Origin: Cladocopium goreaui
Taxonomy: Eukaryota > Sar > Dinophyceae > Suessiales > Symbiodiniaceae
Direction of reading: 5' to 3'
NCBI GenBank assembly: GCA_947184155.2
Contig: CAMXCT020001846.1
Span: 498,021 to 562,020 of the forward strand
DNA length: 64,000 bases
Shown here: in pieces, positions 36,220 to 48,200 of the stretch
Layout of the letters: each line of letters starts with the position of its first letter
Numbering within the stretch: the stretch's first letter is position 1
Program-made: the position numbers and the translations under genes
The notes under the pieces: generated by a model
Database searches by the model: none
What the model was told of the DNA's origin: nothing
What the model saw: only the letters and a program-made list of their open reading frames with translations

Positions 36220-39200
36220 ATGGACGAGGAAGGACAGGAGTTGCTGGACTCTTCCGGCGCCGCGGTTCCGGTTCCGACACGTCGTCGACTTCGCTGCCGC
36301 GTCAACGGAGGGGCGCTGGCGTTGGCGGCTGGGCTGACCGGGGCTGAGCCATAGCTATAGCCGGTATGACAACAGTTTGCTAGGAAAACCAGGGCCCGCG
36401 AAAGTAGATAATTTACTGGGTTGTTAAAAAAAAACAGAAAACATTGTGTTTTTAAGGGTGCATAATCACTATAAAATTGGAACCCATGATGTCAAGAAAA
36501 CCCTAGGTTTAAGGTTTGTTAAGGAAATCCAGACATTTGGGGTGGTAAAGACGGGCTCGACGGAATGTTAGAGTACTTAATTTTATAGTGTTTGAAGGGT
36601 TTTGGGGTTAAACGATGGTTAAGTGATGGCCTCTACAAACTTGATATTTTTCATTTTATAGAGGTAAGCCCTCCCCAGGAGGGTCATGGGTTCCCATTTT
36701 ATAGAGGACCCTGTTGGGGGGATGTACCCCGGCGGTTTATCTCTATAAAACTGGGACCCATGACGTTCCCACACTCAAAACAAGGGGTTTTCATAACTAT
36801 GTACGATTACCAGAGGGTAATCTTACATGCAAAAATTGAGATGTGTGAGTGTCTATACCGACGTATGCCTATATAATTATGATTAATTATGTATGTACAT
36901 TTGAATTTGCGCATGCAGACAGGTGCATGCATGATATGATAAGCGTGCTATGATCTGGTATCATTTGATATACTATGACAATCTGACATGATATAAGATA
37001 TTTGAAGACAATGTGTGCATATACATCACATCTCTTCCTCCCCCCTCTCTCTCTCTGTAGACATGTGTGTACATCTGTGCCTTTTAAAGATAGGTAGGTC
37101 AATACTTGATGCTCCACAATGATTTGGCGTCAACTGAAACCACTCTTGGGGTGTCCATGAGTTAGACGAATGGAATTCAACTGGTTGAAGCTGTCAACTC
37201 AGATGGCAGTGGTGTCCAAATTTGCTGCTTACCCTCTGGACGCCCTAGCATCCCAAGCAAACAAAAAATGCTGATTGTTGAATATCACGTTCCCCCCTTG
37301 AAATGGCTACTGGTTGGTGGTTTGGAACATTTTTTAGTTTCCATAGTATGTGGGATAATCCTTCCCATTGACTAATATGTTTCAAGATGGTTAAAACCAC
37401 CAACCAGACAATATCTGCGGGGCCCCAGGGGCCACAAATTACTTCTGCGGCCCAAGGTTGGCTTAGTGACTTTGGCCTCAGCAGTGTTTGTCACCTATCG
37501 GGCATGGACAAGGCTGGGGCGAGCACGTGGCTGTTGGAAGAGGGTTTCAAATGATCTTGATGGATTCTGTATGATCCTGCACTTCAAGAATACTTTCTGT
37601 ACAAGTTATTTATCACACATTCCGTGGAATTCGTGTAGATATTTGTAGATCATCTTATTATCACGGATGTTGATGGTTTCTTAATTCCAAAATCTTCCAG
37701 CTTGCTTTGCAAGCTCAGTCTCTGTTTGCACCGGGTAGCTCCTACTGGCCGTAGGCGCAGCAGTGCGTTGACGGATGCAGTGGCGTGTTATTCAGCTAGC
37801 GAGCAACGCTTGAAGTTTGGCTTGTCGGAAATTCCTCCTGGGGCGTGTCCTCTGAAACCAGGCGCGGCTCTTGGACTTCGCTGGGGATATACGGTAAGCA
37901 AATACATAAGAATTATGGATATTCACAGGATGTTTTGGCGGAAAGCGTTTAGCCAATCAAACATGTTGAGTAAATCTGTTGAAAGCTGGGGATATACCGG
38001 AAACGTAAATATGACCAATAAAACAATACAGGGCCAACTTACTTGATGGATAGTTTACCACTATCATCCACGATCTAATCGTTTAGCATAAATGGGGATA
38101 TATTATACATATATCATATATTTACATAATTATTCATGTATAAAAGCCATTTTTTGTTTCTAGAGTATCTAAGATTTGCAATGTTAGGCAACCAGAGATG
38201 ATCATGATCAAAGACGGGGATTGAGTCAATCCCAGAAAAAGGGGCTCCTAGCTGTCCTAGCTGTCCTAGCTTCAATCAACAAAAGATGAGGATTTTACTT
38301 TTAACCAACCAAATGGAGAAGTTACCAACCGAAATGGGATTGGATTCAACGTATCTCCCATAAAACTATGAATTCACATGCTGAAAACATAGTGATCTCT
38401 ACAGATAAGGTGAAATTCTATAAGAATTTCTATGGTTGATGAGGGCTTTGCAGACCTCCTCCTTCACGGATTTTACTGTACATACGAGGCCGATCGATCC
38501 TAGGAATAGATTTTGTGAAGTGGTTTGCTTCACCCCCATGTCACAGCAGTGTCATCGCCTTGGTTTTCTGGTTCATCAAATTGCCTATGCACGATTTTCT
38601 CAACATGTTTTTCACATGTACGCATGTATGCGTATGTATACGACATGTGTGCATTTTGTATGCGACAAATGTTTACACATGTAAATATCTATGCTATATA
38701 TAAAATATATATTGATTTACATATCATATGTCCATAGATACATCCCAGGATTCATGGGAATTTCTGCCTAAGCCACGCTGAGCCGTTTGAGCCGCTCAGG
38801 CTTTTGCCGCGGTGCAGACGACAAGTTCTTTGGCCGGTGGACTCCATGGACAACGAGGATTTTTTTGTGGAGTTCACCATGGATGTTACCCTCTGGTTAT
38901 GTCAAAATAGCTATTGAAAATGGCCATTTATAGTGGATTTTCCCATTAAAAATGGTGATTTTCCATAGTTATGTGAAAGTTTACCAGAGGGTAGATCATT
39001 AAGCAATCTATGATCATTGGATTGGATTAAGGGAAAATCTTAACCGGAAACCATGGGAAATTTACCATTAAATATGGGGGGGGTCCTGTAAATTTTCCCT
39101 TAAACCAACCCAGTGATATGAAATTCTATGAAATTCTATGAAATTCTATGAATCTAGATAACCAAATTTATGTTTTGATGTTTGATTTACTGTATTACTA

Positions 39201-39968
39201 CTGTATTGATGTGGCTCTATAATAACTGGACTGTACCAAACAAAAAATACTTGATTTATAGATATTTTAGTTGATTTATCATAGTTGGTTGTTGATGAAT
39301 GTGGCAAACCCATCCATCACGAGCAAGAAAAAATGGGGATAGGTTATCAAACCCATCTCTGGTAGCATTGGCGATTGTTTATTATTGAGTTTACCATATT
39401 ATGGGGCTTTCTTATAATGCATTCAGGGAAAGCCCATCAACCAACAATGGTTTGGGTATCCCCACGTGCTATCTACCGCACGGATGGCTTTAGAGTTTTA
39501 GAGATTACAAGATCGTGTGAATGGCAAGATGGTTGATACTCTATATAATTATATATATACACACATAGAGATCCATATAGAAGCTCAGACATTTGCCCAG
39601 TGAATGGTTGAATACCAGACTTGTAGGTGTATTTGCCATGTTTGATCTCCGAAGAACTGGTGGCGACCGAATTCTCCAAGTGAACTGCCGATGGCGTCAC
39701 GGTCACACGCACCCTGATTCTTGATTGTAAAATTCTCGAAAAGGTAAATTGCCATCACAGCTTGTATCACAGGGAACAGGAGTTCCATCTCCAGAAGGTC
39801 CCGTACATCCGAATTGAGGGCCGCGTCCAAAGATTTCACGGCACAGGACACCTGGTAAACCTGCTTGATTTATCGGAGATTTACTGGTACATAGATACAT
39901 ACATTATATGCATATATACATACTGTAGGTATAGATAGATAGATAAATAGATAGATAGATAGACAGAC

Positions 39969-39999
<31 letters not shown>

Positions 40000-40613
40000 T
40001 AGATAATTCGATATGTAAAGAGATCGAGAGATCGATCGATACAAAAGATAATTATATGATCAATACAAAATTATCATATAACTATATGCAATTCTATATG
40101 AATATATGATAATTATGTAGATGGACAAAAGTTCCTAGAATGGCTAGCCCACTTCAACAAGGCAGGCAGGGGGTCAACATCCACCGGACGACTGCTTCGT
40201 TCGTTGAGGCTGGAATACCACGACTGCGATGGGGACGATGTTCTGGATCCCTACTGCGTGGCAGCAGACAAACTTTCCTTCGGCTACATTGGCCCCTTGC
40301 ACCCTCCAAGCCAAGTGGTTGTGTCAAATGGGATCGTTTGCTACTACTTATATTTGATTATATGTATCATAATTATCTATATAGTTATATATATATATAC
40401 ATACCTATATATATATATATATTGGTTATTTGATTGGGATGAACGCTTGATGGTCAGTTTCTGTTCATGATGAATGGCAGTTGGTGATAAAGTCGATAGT
40501 GGTGTGAGAATATGAAAATTCCATGACACTGCGAGGCTGCGTTTGCTTTGTCCTCAGTGACTATCGGGGAAATGGCCGCGCGTAACAATGCACCTGACAT
40601 GGGCGCTGAGTAG
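36220..40613 (+). CDS. Unrecognised 248-residue single-pass membrane protein, 8 exons
   Basis: Exons are 36220-36342, 37457-37518, 37755-37893, 38783-38884, 39627-39679, 39773-39854, 40162-40291 and 40558-40613 (TAG). All phases agree and the total is 747 bases. The start (cgccATGg) gives MDEEGQELLDSSGAAVP, a basic stretch (TRRRLRCRV), then a membrane segment of about 25 residues built across exons 1 and 2 (GGALALAAGLTG, VGLVTLASAVFVTY) and WTRLG: a signal-anchor layout. Later parts read SEQRLKFGLSEIPPGACPL, NEDFFVEFTMD, HLQKVPYIRIEGRVQRF and LEYHDCDGDDVLDPYCVAA. I do not recognise a family. Donors are 4 GT and 3 GC. Exon 4 has a competing open frame, and the last exon rests on phase alone. 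Confidence 0.6.
37310..37407. mobile_element. Family B MITE-like element
   Basis: Typical ends, with the gtttcaagatgg core shared with the 23061 copy. It ends about 50 bases before exon 2 of the 36.2-40.6 kb gene. Confidence 0.85.
38887..38993. mobile_element. Family A element abutting a splice donor
   Basis: Typical ends (taccctctggt and its complement) and core. The preceding exon of the 36.2-40.6 kb gene ends at 38884 and the donor GT is 38885-38886, so the element begins at intron base 3. Confidence 0.8.
39016..39113. mobile_element. Family C inverted repeat
   Basis: Shares attggattggattaaggg, aaccggaaaccatgg, aaatttaccattaaatatgg and the right arm cccttaaaccaa with the 5732-5839 copy. 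It lies just after the family A copy at 38887. Confidence 0.75.
39910..40005. repeat. GATA/GACA simple repeat
   Basis: Tandem gata and gaca units in the intron before exon 7 of the 36.2-40.6 kb gene. Confidence 0.9.
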
Positions 40614-40891
40614 AGTCGGGAGAAAGACAAACTATGCTGATTTGTTTGTTTAAGAAGTTCATGGCGACTGACCGGTGTCAAGGAATCAGGCCTCAATGGG
40701 CCCATTCAGCCCATTCAGCCCATTCAGCTGGATGCTTATGTTTTCTCAGTTCCAACCTGGATCATCCCACCCAAAACTGACTTCTAACATGTTACAATCC
40801 CACCTTGTATTCGTGGCATGATCCTCCTAAGGTCATGTATAGATCTTCGATTACGGTGTTTTTTTTGTCGTCGCGTCCCAAGGTTCGAAAG
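40614..40891. other. 278-base spacer between two same-strand genes
   Basis: Runs from the TAG at 40611-40613 to the ATG at 40892. It contains a three-fold cccattcag repeat at about 40700-40730 and no recognised promoter. A short same-strand spacer of this kind is typical of dinoflagellate gene arrays. Confidence 0.5.
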
Positions 40892-43800
40892 ATGAGTGCG
40901 AGAATAATTGGCCCAACGGCCTGTGCCTTGGCCGCCTTGGCCCTGGTGACCTTGATCTTTGTGGGTCAAAATTGCAAGCCATGGCATAAGACATGGATGG
41001 TTTATGATGGTTTGGTCTTTTCAGGCTAAGATCAGGCTAGGAGTTCACATGTTGGGAACATATGACATCGAATGTTATCTTTGGTCGGTTCAGAAAAATA
41101 TTTTCCGCCATGTTGAACAACCGTGTTATCCGGCTACCGGCGTTCAAAAATTGTGCGTCTCACCCCAAAAAAAAAGCTGGGAGGATGATCCCGGGCTCAA
41201 GTACACCCTCTAAATTTGATACAGAACCCCCAAAAAAATTGGGTTTGGAAGATGATGTTCCTATTGATCATAGCCAGCTTAAGGGATTCCTTGTGAAATT
41301 CAGGGGCTGCAACTCATATATTTTTCAGCAGAGGAGCCGTCGCCAGGTGCTTAAACCAAGATGAGCCCTCCATTGCCAACGACGACGAGATCGTCCCAGC
41401 ATTGGAGAATGAGTCGCTTGGAGAAGGATTTTGTTCTTTTTGGTGGGAAGAACTGAGATGACTTTGATGGGCACAAGCCAATTCAAACCCCCAAAAATGA
41501 CTACGTCACTACGTATATACATGTAATAAACTGATTATGATGATATATTATATGTGCGTGTGTAATGAAAGTGTCTAATTATATAAGTGGGGGCTGTCCT
41601 GGTGGTTTGGATGGTCGGAATAGAGTGCAATAGTTGTCATGTATTTGGTGGTCTCTGGTTGGGGTTGTGAGGGACATTTGTGGAAAACAAGAAATTCAGC
41701 GATTGAATTTGTGACTCCAGGCCATGGTTTTTTCCATTTTTTTGATTTTCCCTGTGGCTCATTACTGGTACAATGGTGGTCAGATTGTGCGTACAGCAGC
41801 GGTGGATTCACACCGTTTCTTTTTGCACGTTTTATCCAAGTGAATATGTCATACGTACATGTCTGCAGCCATCAGATGTTTATTACTCGACCCATTGGGG
41901 TACTCACGGGCACTCTCTTTTTCAGATTGGTTACATATCTTTGCATCATGCATGAGTCTGCACAGATTAAGCTGCTTGGACACCGGCGCTTGCGCCAGAT
42001 AAAGGCTGCCCCATCGGGCCCTGCCACCAGCCCCACTCCGTTCAGGCTGACGATCATTCACTTCAACGATGTTTATGAGATGGCCGGTGTGTTGGAGGCT
42101 GGATGGAGGAAAAACAGAATGCTCATACCCGCATCACAGGTTCCCATAGGGATTTTTTGACCAAGAAATGTTATATGTGCAACATATGCACATATATGTA
42201 CTGCGCATACATAGGACACAGACTAAGATAGAAGCTATTCCCAACCATTCTAGTTATGTGCCTTAAAGTTGATTTGTATGGTGACTTAGATATGCATCCA
42301 GGATTTTTTCAGTGACTACCAACATATCCTAACTATATGCATTTTATGTATATATATATTATAAATAGTTGGGGTCGTCCTGCGGCACCTGGGTCGTAAA
42401 TGTTGGCAAAGTCTACCGACAGCACATTTGCAGGTTGTTCTTTTGGTATTGGAGGTCATTCCTGATCTCCTCAAGGGCTTAAGCAACTATCCCAAAATGG
42501 CCGAGCATTTCACGTTTATGAGTTATTCATCATAAGTTAGCCTCTGGCAATTTACGCAGCTATGCACAATGGCACATCAAGTTCGATAATTTACATATCA
42601 AGAATAGTGAAAATGTCTATATAGGTACCAAAGGGCATTCAGATTTAGATCGATGATTTCCCCATGATATACCCAGTATTTCTTCCATCATCCCGTCAAA
42701 CCCCCACTTTTCAATGGAAATTTCAGGATCCTAAAATGGAGGTACTGTACCATCTAAGGGCATATGTTGTGGGGATATTCCCTTACATAGGCCTTATATA
42801 GGCCTTATATAGGCCTTATATTATATATGGTAGGTACCTCCATTTTAGGATCCTGAAATTCCCATTGAACTTTGTTTCACCATTTTTCCCATCAATTCAT
42901 CCAGGATGGCATGCGCAAGGGGGGTATGTCACGCGCCGCCTATGTCATTGAACGCACCTTGTCCATAGGACCAAGGGGAGGTCCAAGTGACACCTCTGTG
43001 GGGGACTGCTATGTTTGCTGGGTTGATGTGTTTGCATTGGGAACATGTATGTAATGTGGGTAAAACAATAATAAACCACCCATTTGGGAATGGTGTAATA
43101 CCACCTATTTATATCTATTTATGGTGATGACCGGGGGATGGTTTATTCTTGCTTTTCCCACATTATACATAAACTGTGTTTTATGTGTACATACATGTAC
43201 ATGTGTGTACATGGTGCGTGTTTTGTCAACTCTTTTGGAATCTCCGTGTGTCACCGCCAGCTGTCGGGACTGCAGATGGCCAGCACCTGACCCAACCCCA
43301 TGCGGAATCCGTTGAGGTGCACGAAAGCGGAATCCGGATCGAACCTTTGTGGTCTTCGCAGGTGGCTATCCCAAAACAGTTGGACACCTGGAATATCCTA
43401 TATGGAAATCCTTAGAGTAAAGGATGTGGTAAACACCAAACATTGTTTGAATCCTAAAGTAAAGGATGATAAGGATGTAGTATAGCCGCTAAACACCATT
43501 TAAATCCATTTAAAATGTCTCAAAAACACACACAAATGTCTGAGAAATCGGTGATACCATCTCCAATTGGGGGTGGACCCCCCATCGCGGAAACCCGACG
43601 GAAGCCCTATGAGTGATCGGGGAACCACGCGCCAAGGATTGGCCAATGATTTATCCATGTGTATCGTTAACACCTCTACTGCTCTACTTGAATTTGTCTA
43701 TAGCTTCTTGGATTACCATCTGGTTATTTAACCTAGCCATAGAAAATCACCATTTTTAATAGGTAAACCATCTATAAATGGTCCATTTTCCGTGGTTATG

Positions 43801-45216
43801 TTAAACAACCAGAGGGTAGTTGTTCAGTTCTTTCTTGACCCCCTCAATCAGGCCCATTCGCTGGTTGAGTCCAGAAAAGGGTAACTATGTCCCAGCATTG
43901 TCCTAAAAAGATCTAAAAAACACTTTTATAAAATGAAGGAAATGACGATAAACCAATCAGATGTGAGGGATACTCCATGCTTGATCCTCTTGGGCCCACT
44001 TTTTGCGTTGCTTCCAAGGTGATTTGCTGTCACCTTCAGTTCTAAGCGATCTCTTTCAAGGTCGACAGGTGCGGATCCGGTGATCCGCGACGTATGACGC
44101 ACATGTTCTGCCAATCAGTTTTTGTTTTTTTTTGTTTTCCCAGTTAGGTGTTCATTTTGGGGACCAACTCCCCTATCGGCACCTGGCATCACCTGGCGCC
44201 AAACATAGATGACTGGCGAAACATGAGGCCTCAATATCTTGGATTGGCTGGTGTGACACGAGGGCCAGTTTGAATACATTGAATATATCATTCTGGGTAA
44301 ATTATAACGACCTCACTGCGACCGAACCCTGGAATCATGGTTTTTATATGGGAAATCATCCCCAAATGGCATTAATTCAGGTTAGTGAAATATTATAGTT
44401 TACCCAGATCATTGAATACTTGCAATCGGAACCTCCACATAATTGGGGCAGTATGACCCGACAGCCAGTTATGACACGTCGCATCCAGCTATTTATAATG
44501 GTTGCCCTTACTATCTTTACATATCTTTACTATTATAAAATTTATAAACGAATGGTGCCAGACTCCGGAGGCTGTGGATGTTTTGAATTATTTGAATTTG
44601 ACGGCGGCATCTCTGGGCAATCACGAGCCCCTGGGCGTTGTTTCAACTACCTACCGGGGAGGTGTCCTTTGGGATGATCCAACTGGGCGTTTCGTGGGGG
44701 ATCGGTGTATTTTTTGGTCTATTTCAGTGGCCGTTGTTCGGGCAAATCCATGGCAAATCCATGGCAAATCCTGCAGCCTATCCACAGCCTCTGCATATTT
44801 CTGGTGTACGTACCCTCTTGTAAACGTTGACATAACTACTGGGTATGGAAAATCACCATTTTTCAGGGGAAAACTCACTATTTCTATGGCCACTGTCCTG
44901 TGCACTGGGGATCCCACGGGTTTTTTCGCAGGTTTGATCCCAAGGGCCTTTCATCTCTGAACCCAGAATTGCGGATAGTGTATGCATATGCACACAGACA
45001 CAAATATACAGTTACATATATATATATATAATATATATGTTATATATATATATGTAATATATATATATATATGTACGCACATTGTTTTAAACAAATATGT
45101 GTATATATGCATATATACATACATTGTGCTTCAGGTTGGGGAGCTAATGCTTGCTTACATGCTGTAGCAGCATGAGGTTTGACTTTGGCCTCGATGTCCT
45201 TCAGCAAAGGATGAAG
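40892..45216 (+). CDS. 5'-nucleotidase exons 1-8
   Basis: Exons: 40892-40964 (signal segment, GT donor), 41361-~41422 ([20 protein letters not shown]), 42005-42082 ([18 protein letters not shown] donor), 42905-42953 ([18 protein letters not shown]), 43317-43361 ([16 protein letters not shown]), 44019-44068 ([18 protein letters not shown]), 44571-44626 ([20 protein letters not shown]), 45177-45216 ([15 protein letters not shown]). Phases match at every join. HFNDVYE, GD(x)LSPS and GNHEFDFG carry the metal-binding Asp, His and Asn residues of the metallophosphoesterase fold. Confidence 0.87.
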
Positions 45217-48200
45217 GCACAGCACAGCCCCAGTTGGATGATTGTCATTACCGGTTCGCCCTGTTGGGAACTTTTTGAATCACAGAAATCCCCATGAAAA
45301 CCAATAATATGTATACTGATTTATGCTGATGTATACTGTATAGCTGTAATTTATATGCTGCTCACATTGCTGCGGCGGAAATTGACACCCGTCCGACCAA
45401 GACTTGGAGGCTCCATTCGGGGCGCCCCGGCGTACACTGCCAGGAGTCGAAATTTCCGTGGCTGAACATCAATCTGATGGATGAGCACGGCCAGCGGCGC
45501 GACATCGAAACGGATTCATGCGTCGGCATATCCAAGAAGATCTGCGGGTATATACCACAAGATTGCCGCCAATGGGAAAATGGGGAGTTAAGATTGTCCG
45601 AGTGTCCTATTTTAAGATAAGACTGTACTTTGGGGGTGAAGTGGCAATTGACCAACTGACATGCTGACGTGCTGTACTGATATTTGATGAATTCAATGAT
45701 TTTGAGGTACAGTTTTCCGTCTCTTCACGTGACCAATTGACCACCCCCTGGTAATTTAACATAATTTAACATATCTGTGGAAATTGACAATCATTACCAT
45801 ATTTAGATGATTTTCATTTGATTTTCCTATTCAAATCGGTGATTTGTGTCGGTATTGGTCGAACAACTCCAATCCGTGAAACATGGCAAAAAGCTCCAAT
45901 CTCCCTGGTGGAGGTATATAGAATAATTAGAATATAGATATGTATATATGTATTTGCACAAACACACACACACACATATATATATATATACACATATGCA
46001 TCTATGTATATATATATGTGTGTGATTATACATATGTGTATATATATACGTATATATATATACATATACACATATATGTGTTTGTGTTTGTGTGTGTGTG
46101 TCCATAGCTTTGTTAAATAACCACGGGATAGGAGGCAAAAAAAAACACCAGGGTGTTTTGGCACCGATTTCTCAAACTCCCGTGGAGCTTGCTGAGGCTT
46201 CTGGCTGGCACTCAGAAGCATAAGATCATAGAGACTCGGTTGAGGTGAAGCTATCAATGGAGAGGATGAATAGAGGGGTGGATAGAGGTGTTGATAGGAA
46301 ACTATTCACCAAGATGCCTACTAAGACGTTCTTTTCCCAGGTTTATGTTGAATAGATGTGTCACCTCCTAGCAAAAACAGATCGAACATGTGTCATTGAT
46401 GACAACTGGTATGCCATTTCCCGGGAGGGCATGACGGCCTGGATCTGCGTGCCCTGGTGCTTGCTACATAGCCAGGATTGCCACATGGCTGTTTCCTCGG
46501 GTCAGGTGGGATGGCACACCCATCGCTAAAAAGAGGTTCCAGGGGCGTGGCTTCGGGGTTGGGGGCAGGGACAACAAATGACAATAAGGAGTCCGACTGT
46601 AGAATATTTTTTGTATGATTTTGGGAGAGGACTCAACGCAGAATTTGCCAAAGGGGTGTTTAAAATCAGTCTGCATTATTTGCCCTTGCTGATTCCAGTT
46701 AAAGCAATATTTCAAGTCCTCCACGGCTTTTGAACATGTGTTTCCCCCTCATGAACTCCAAGCAACATCATAGGTGCGGGCAAGAAATCTGTCCAAAAAG
46801 TATCAAAAATTAGGGTGCTCCATTACTGCACATGGATTTTTTGTCATGGTCCTTGGCCCTTGGGCCAGGGGTATGTGATATCATATTGGTTCTATCTCCC
46901 CATTTCAGGAAACTTATGCTAAGTCAAAACAAAAAAATGATTCTTAAAGGTGATGGTTCCTATAGGTGGCGCTTGTTCACTTTACTTTGGATGCTTTAAC
47001 TTAAGGTTTAAGCAATGTTTAACCAATGGCCATCCATTCGTCCATCCATTCGTTTCTGGTCCCGCGCTGGCCCCGAGGATTTCCCTTTCGCACCGCGCTG
47101 GTCCCAAGAGCCCAACACCAAACAGTCACGGCTCTGTATATTTGGCGCAGCTGCTTGGTGGCTACTGATTTAGGGGACCCAGATGGACCCCGAGTTTTGA
47201 TGAGTTTTGCGGATCAAAAAGTTGTTCCCTTTTTAGAAGATAAAATAGATTAAGATAGGGCTGATATCTTTCTTTAGAAACCTGAAACATCCAAATTTGG
47301 GCCGACGAATTCTAGGCAGTTGAATGGGGTCTCTCGATAGCAGCTGTTTGACATGTTCGATTTACCTCCATCAGGGATCATTCAGAAGACCAGATGCAGA
47401 GCCTTCGCCACGTTTGAGCGGAGCCTAGAAGCCAAATTCCGCGACAGCCTGAGGCTTACAATCTGGTGGAGACACTTTACAAAGACAAGGAGACGCGATG
47501 GCAGGTGAGAACCCTTACAATTCAAGCCCAAAAGGGACTTGTTGATTGGTTTCACATGGCCATGGCTTCTGTAGACTCGTTGTGTTCCATATGTTCCAGG
47601 TTCTTTTCCATTGTTTTCTTTGCTTTCCATAGTATCAACCTTGAATGTTTGTTCACCCCTGGGCTGTTTCCACGCTTATATAGCTCCGTAAACATCATAG
47701 TAACCCCGTAACCTCCCAAAAAATAGAAAAAGAAACAATCCTATACCAAGAAGATGGGTATAGTAGCATCCTTCAAATTTTTACCTCCAAATAGTTGAAT
47801 TATGTTGAATTATTTCGTTGTGTTTTTTCACAAACCCGGGGTGAACATGCCCCAGCAGTTTTGATGACTTGGTTCCAGGACCGGGTGACCCATCGAGACC
47901 TTCAGGAGGCCGAGGATTTTCAGTTCGCCCTAGCAACTGCAGCAACTGTCCTTGTGAGGCATCCCTTGAAGAAGCCAGAGAATTGCGGGAGAAGCATCAC
48001 TGCCAAGTGGTCCCTGGGTAGAATGGAGGCGATCATGACATTGGTTCAAGAGAAGAAAATACCTTTGCATTGATTTCGCACAGACACTCCCCAAAAAAAC
48101 ATGATTTCCAGCATAGATGTCCTTTTCCCATTGGTTGGTTGATTAATAGAGGGGTTTGTTTATCCCTTTAACAACAGGTAAATGATGATAGATGGTATAC

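Noticed and set aside
39627-39712. Alternative frame VFAMFDLRRTGGDRILQVN for exon 5 of the 36.2-kb gene
   Set aside because: It looks protein-like, but breaks phase with the exons before and after, while the chosen frame joins both and uses AG|G and GT.
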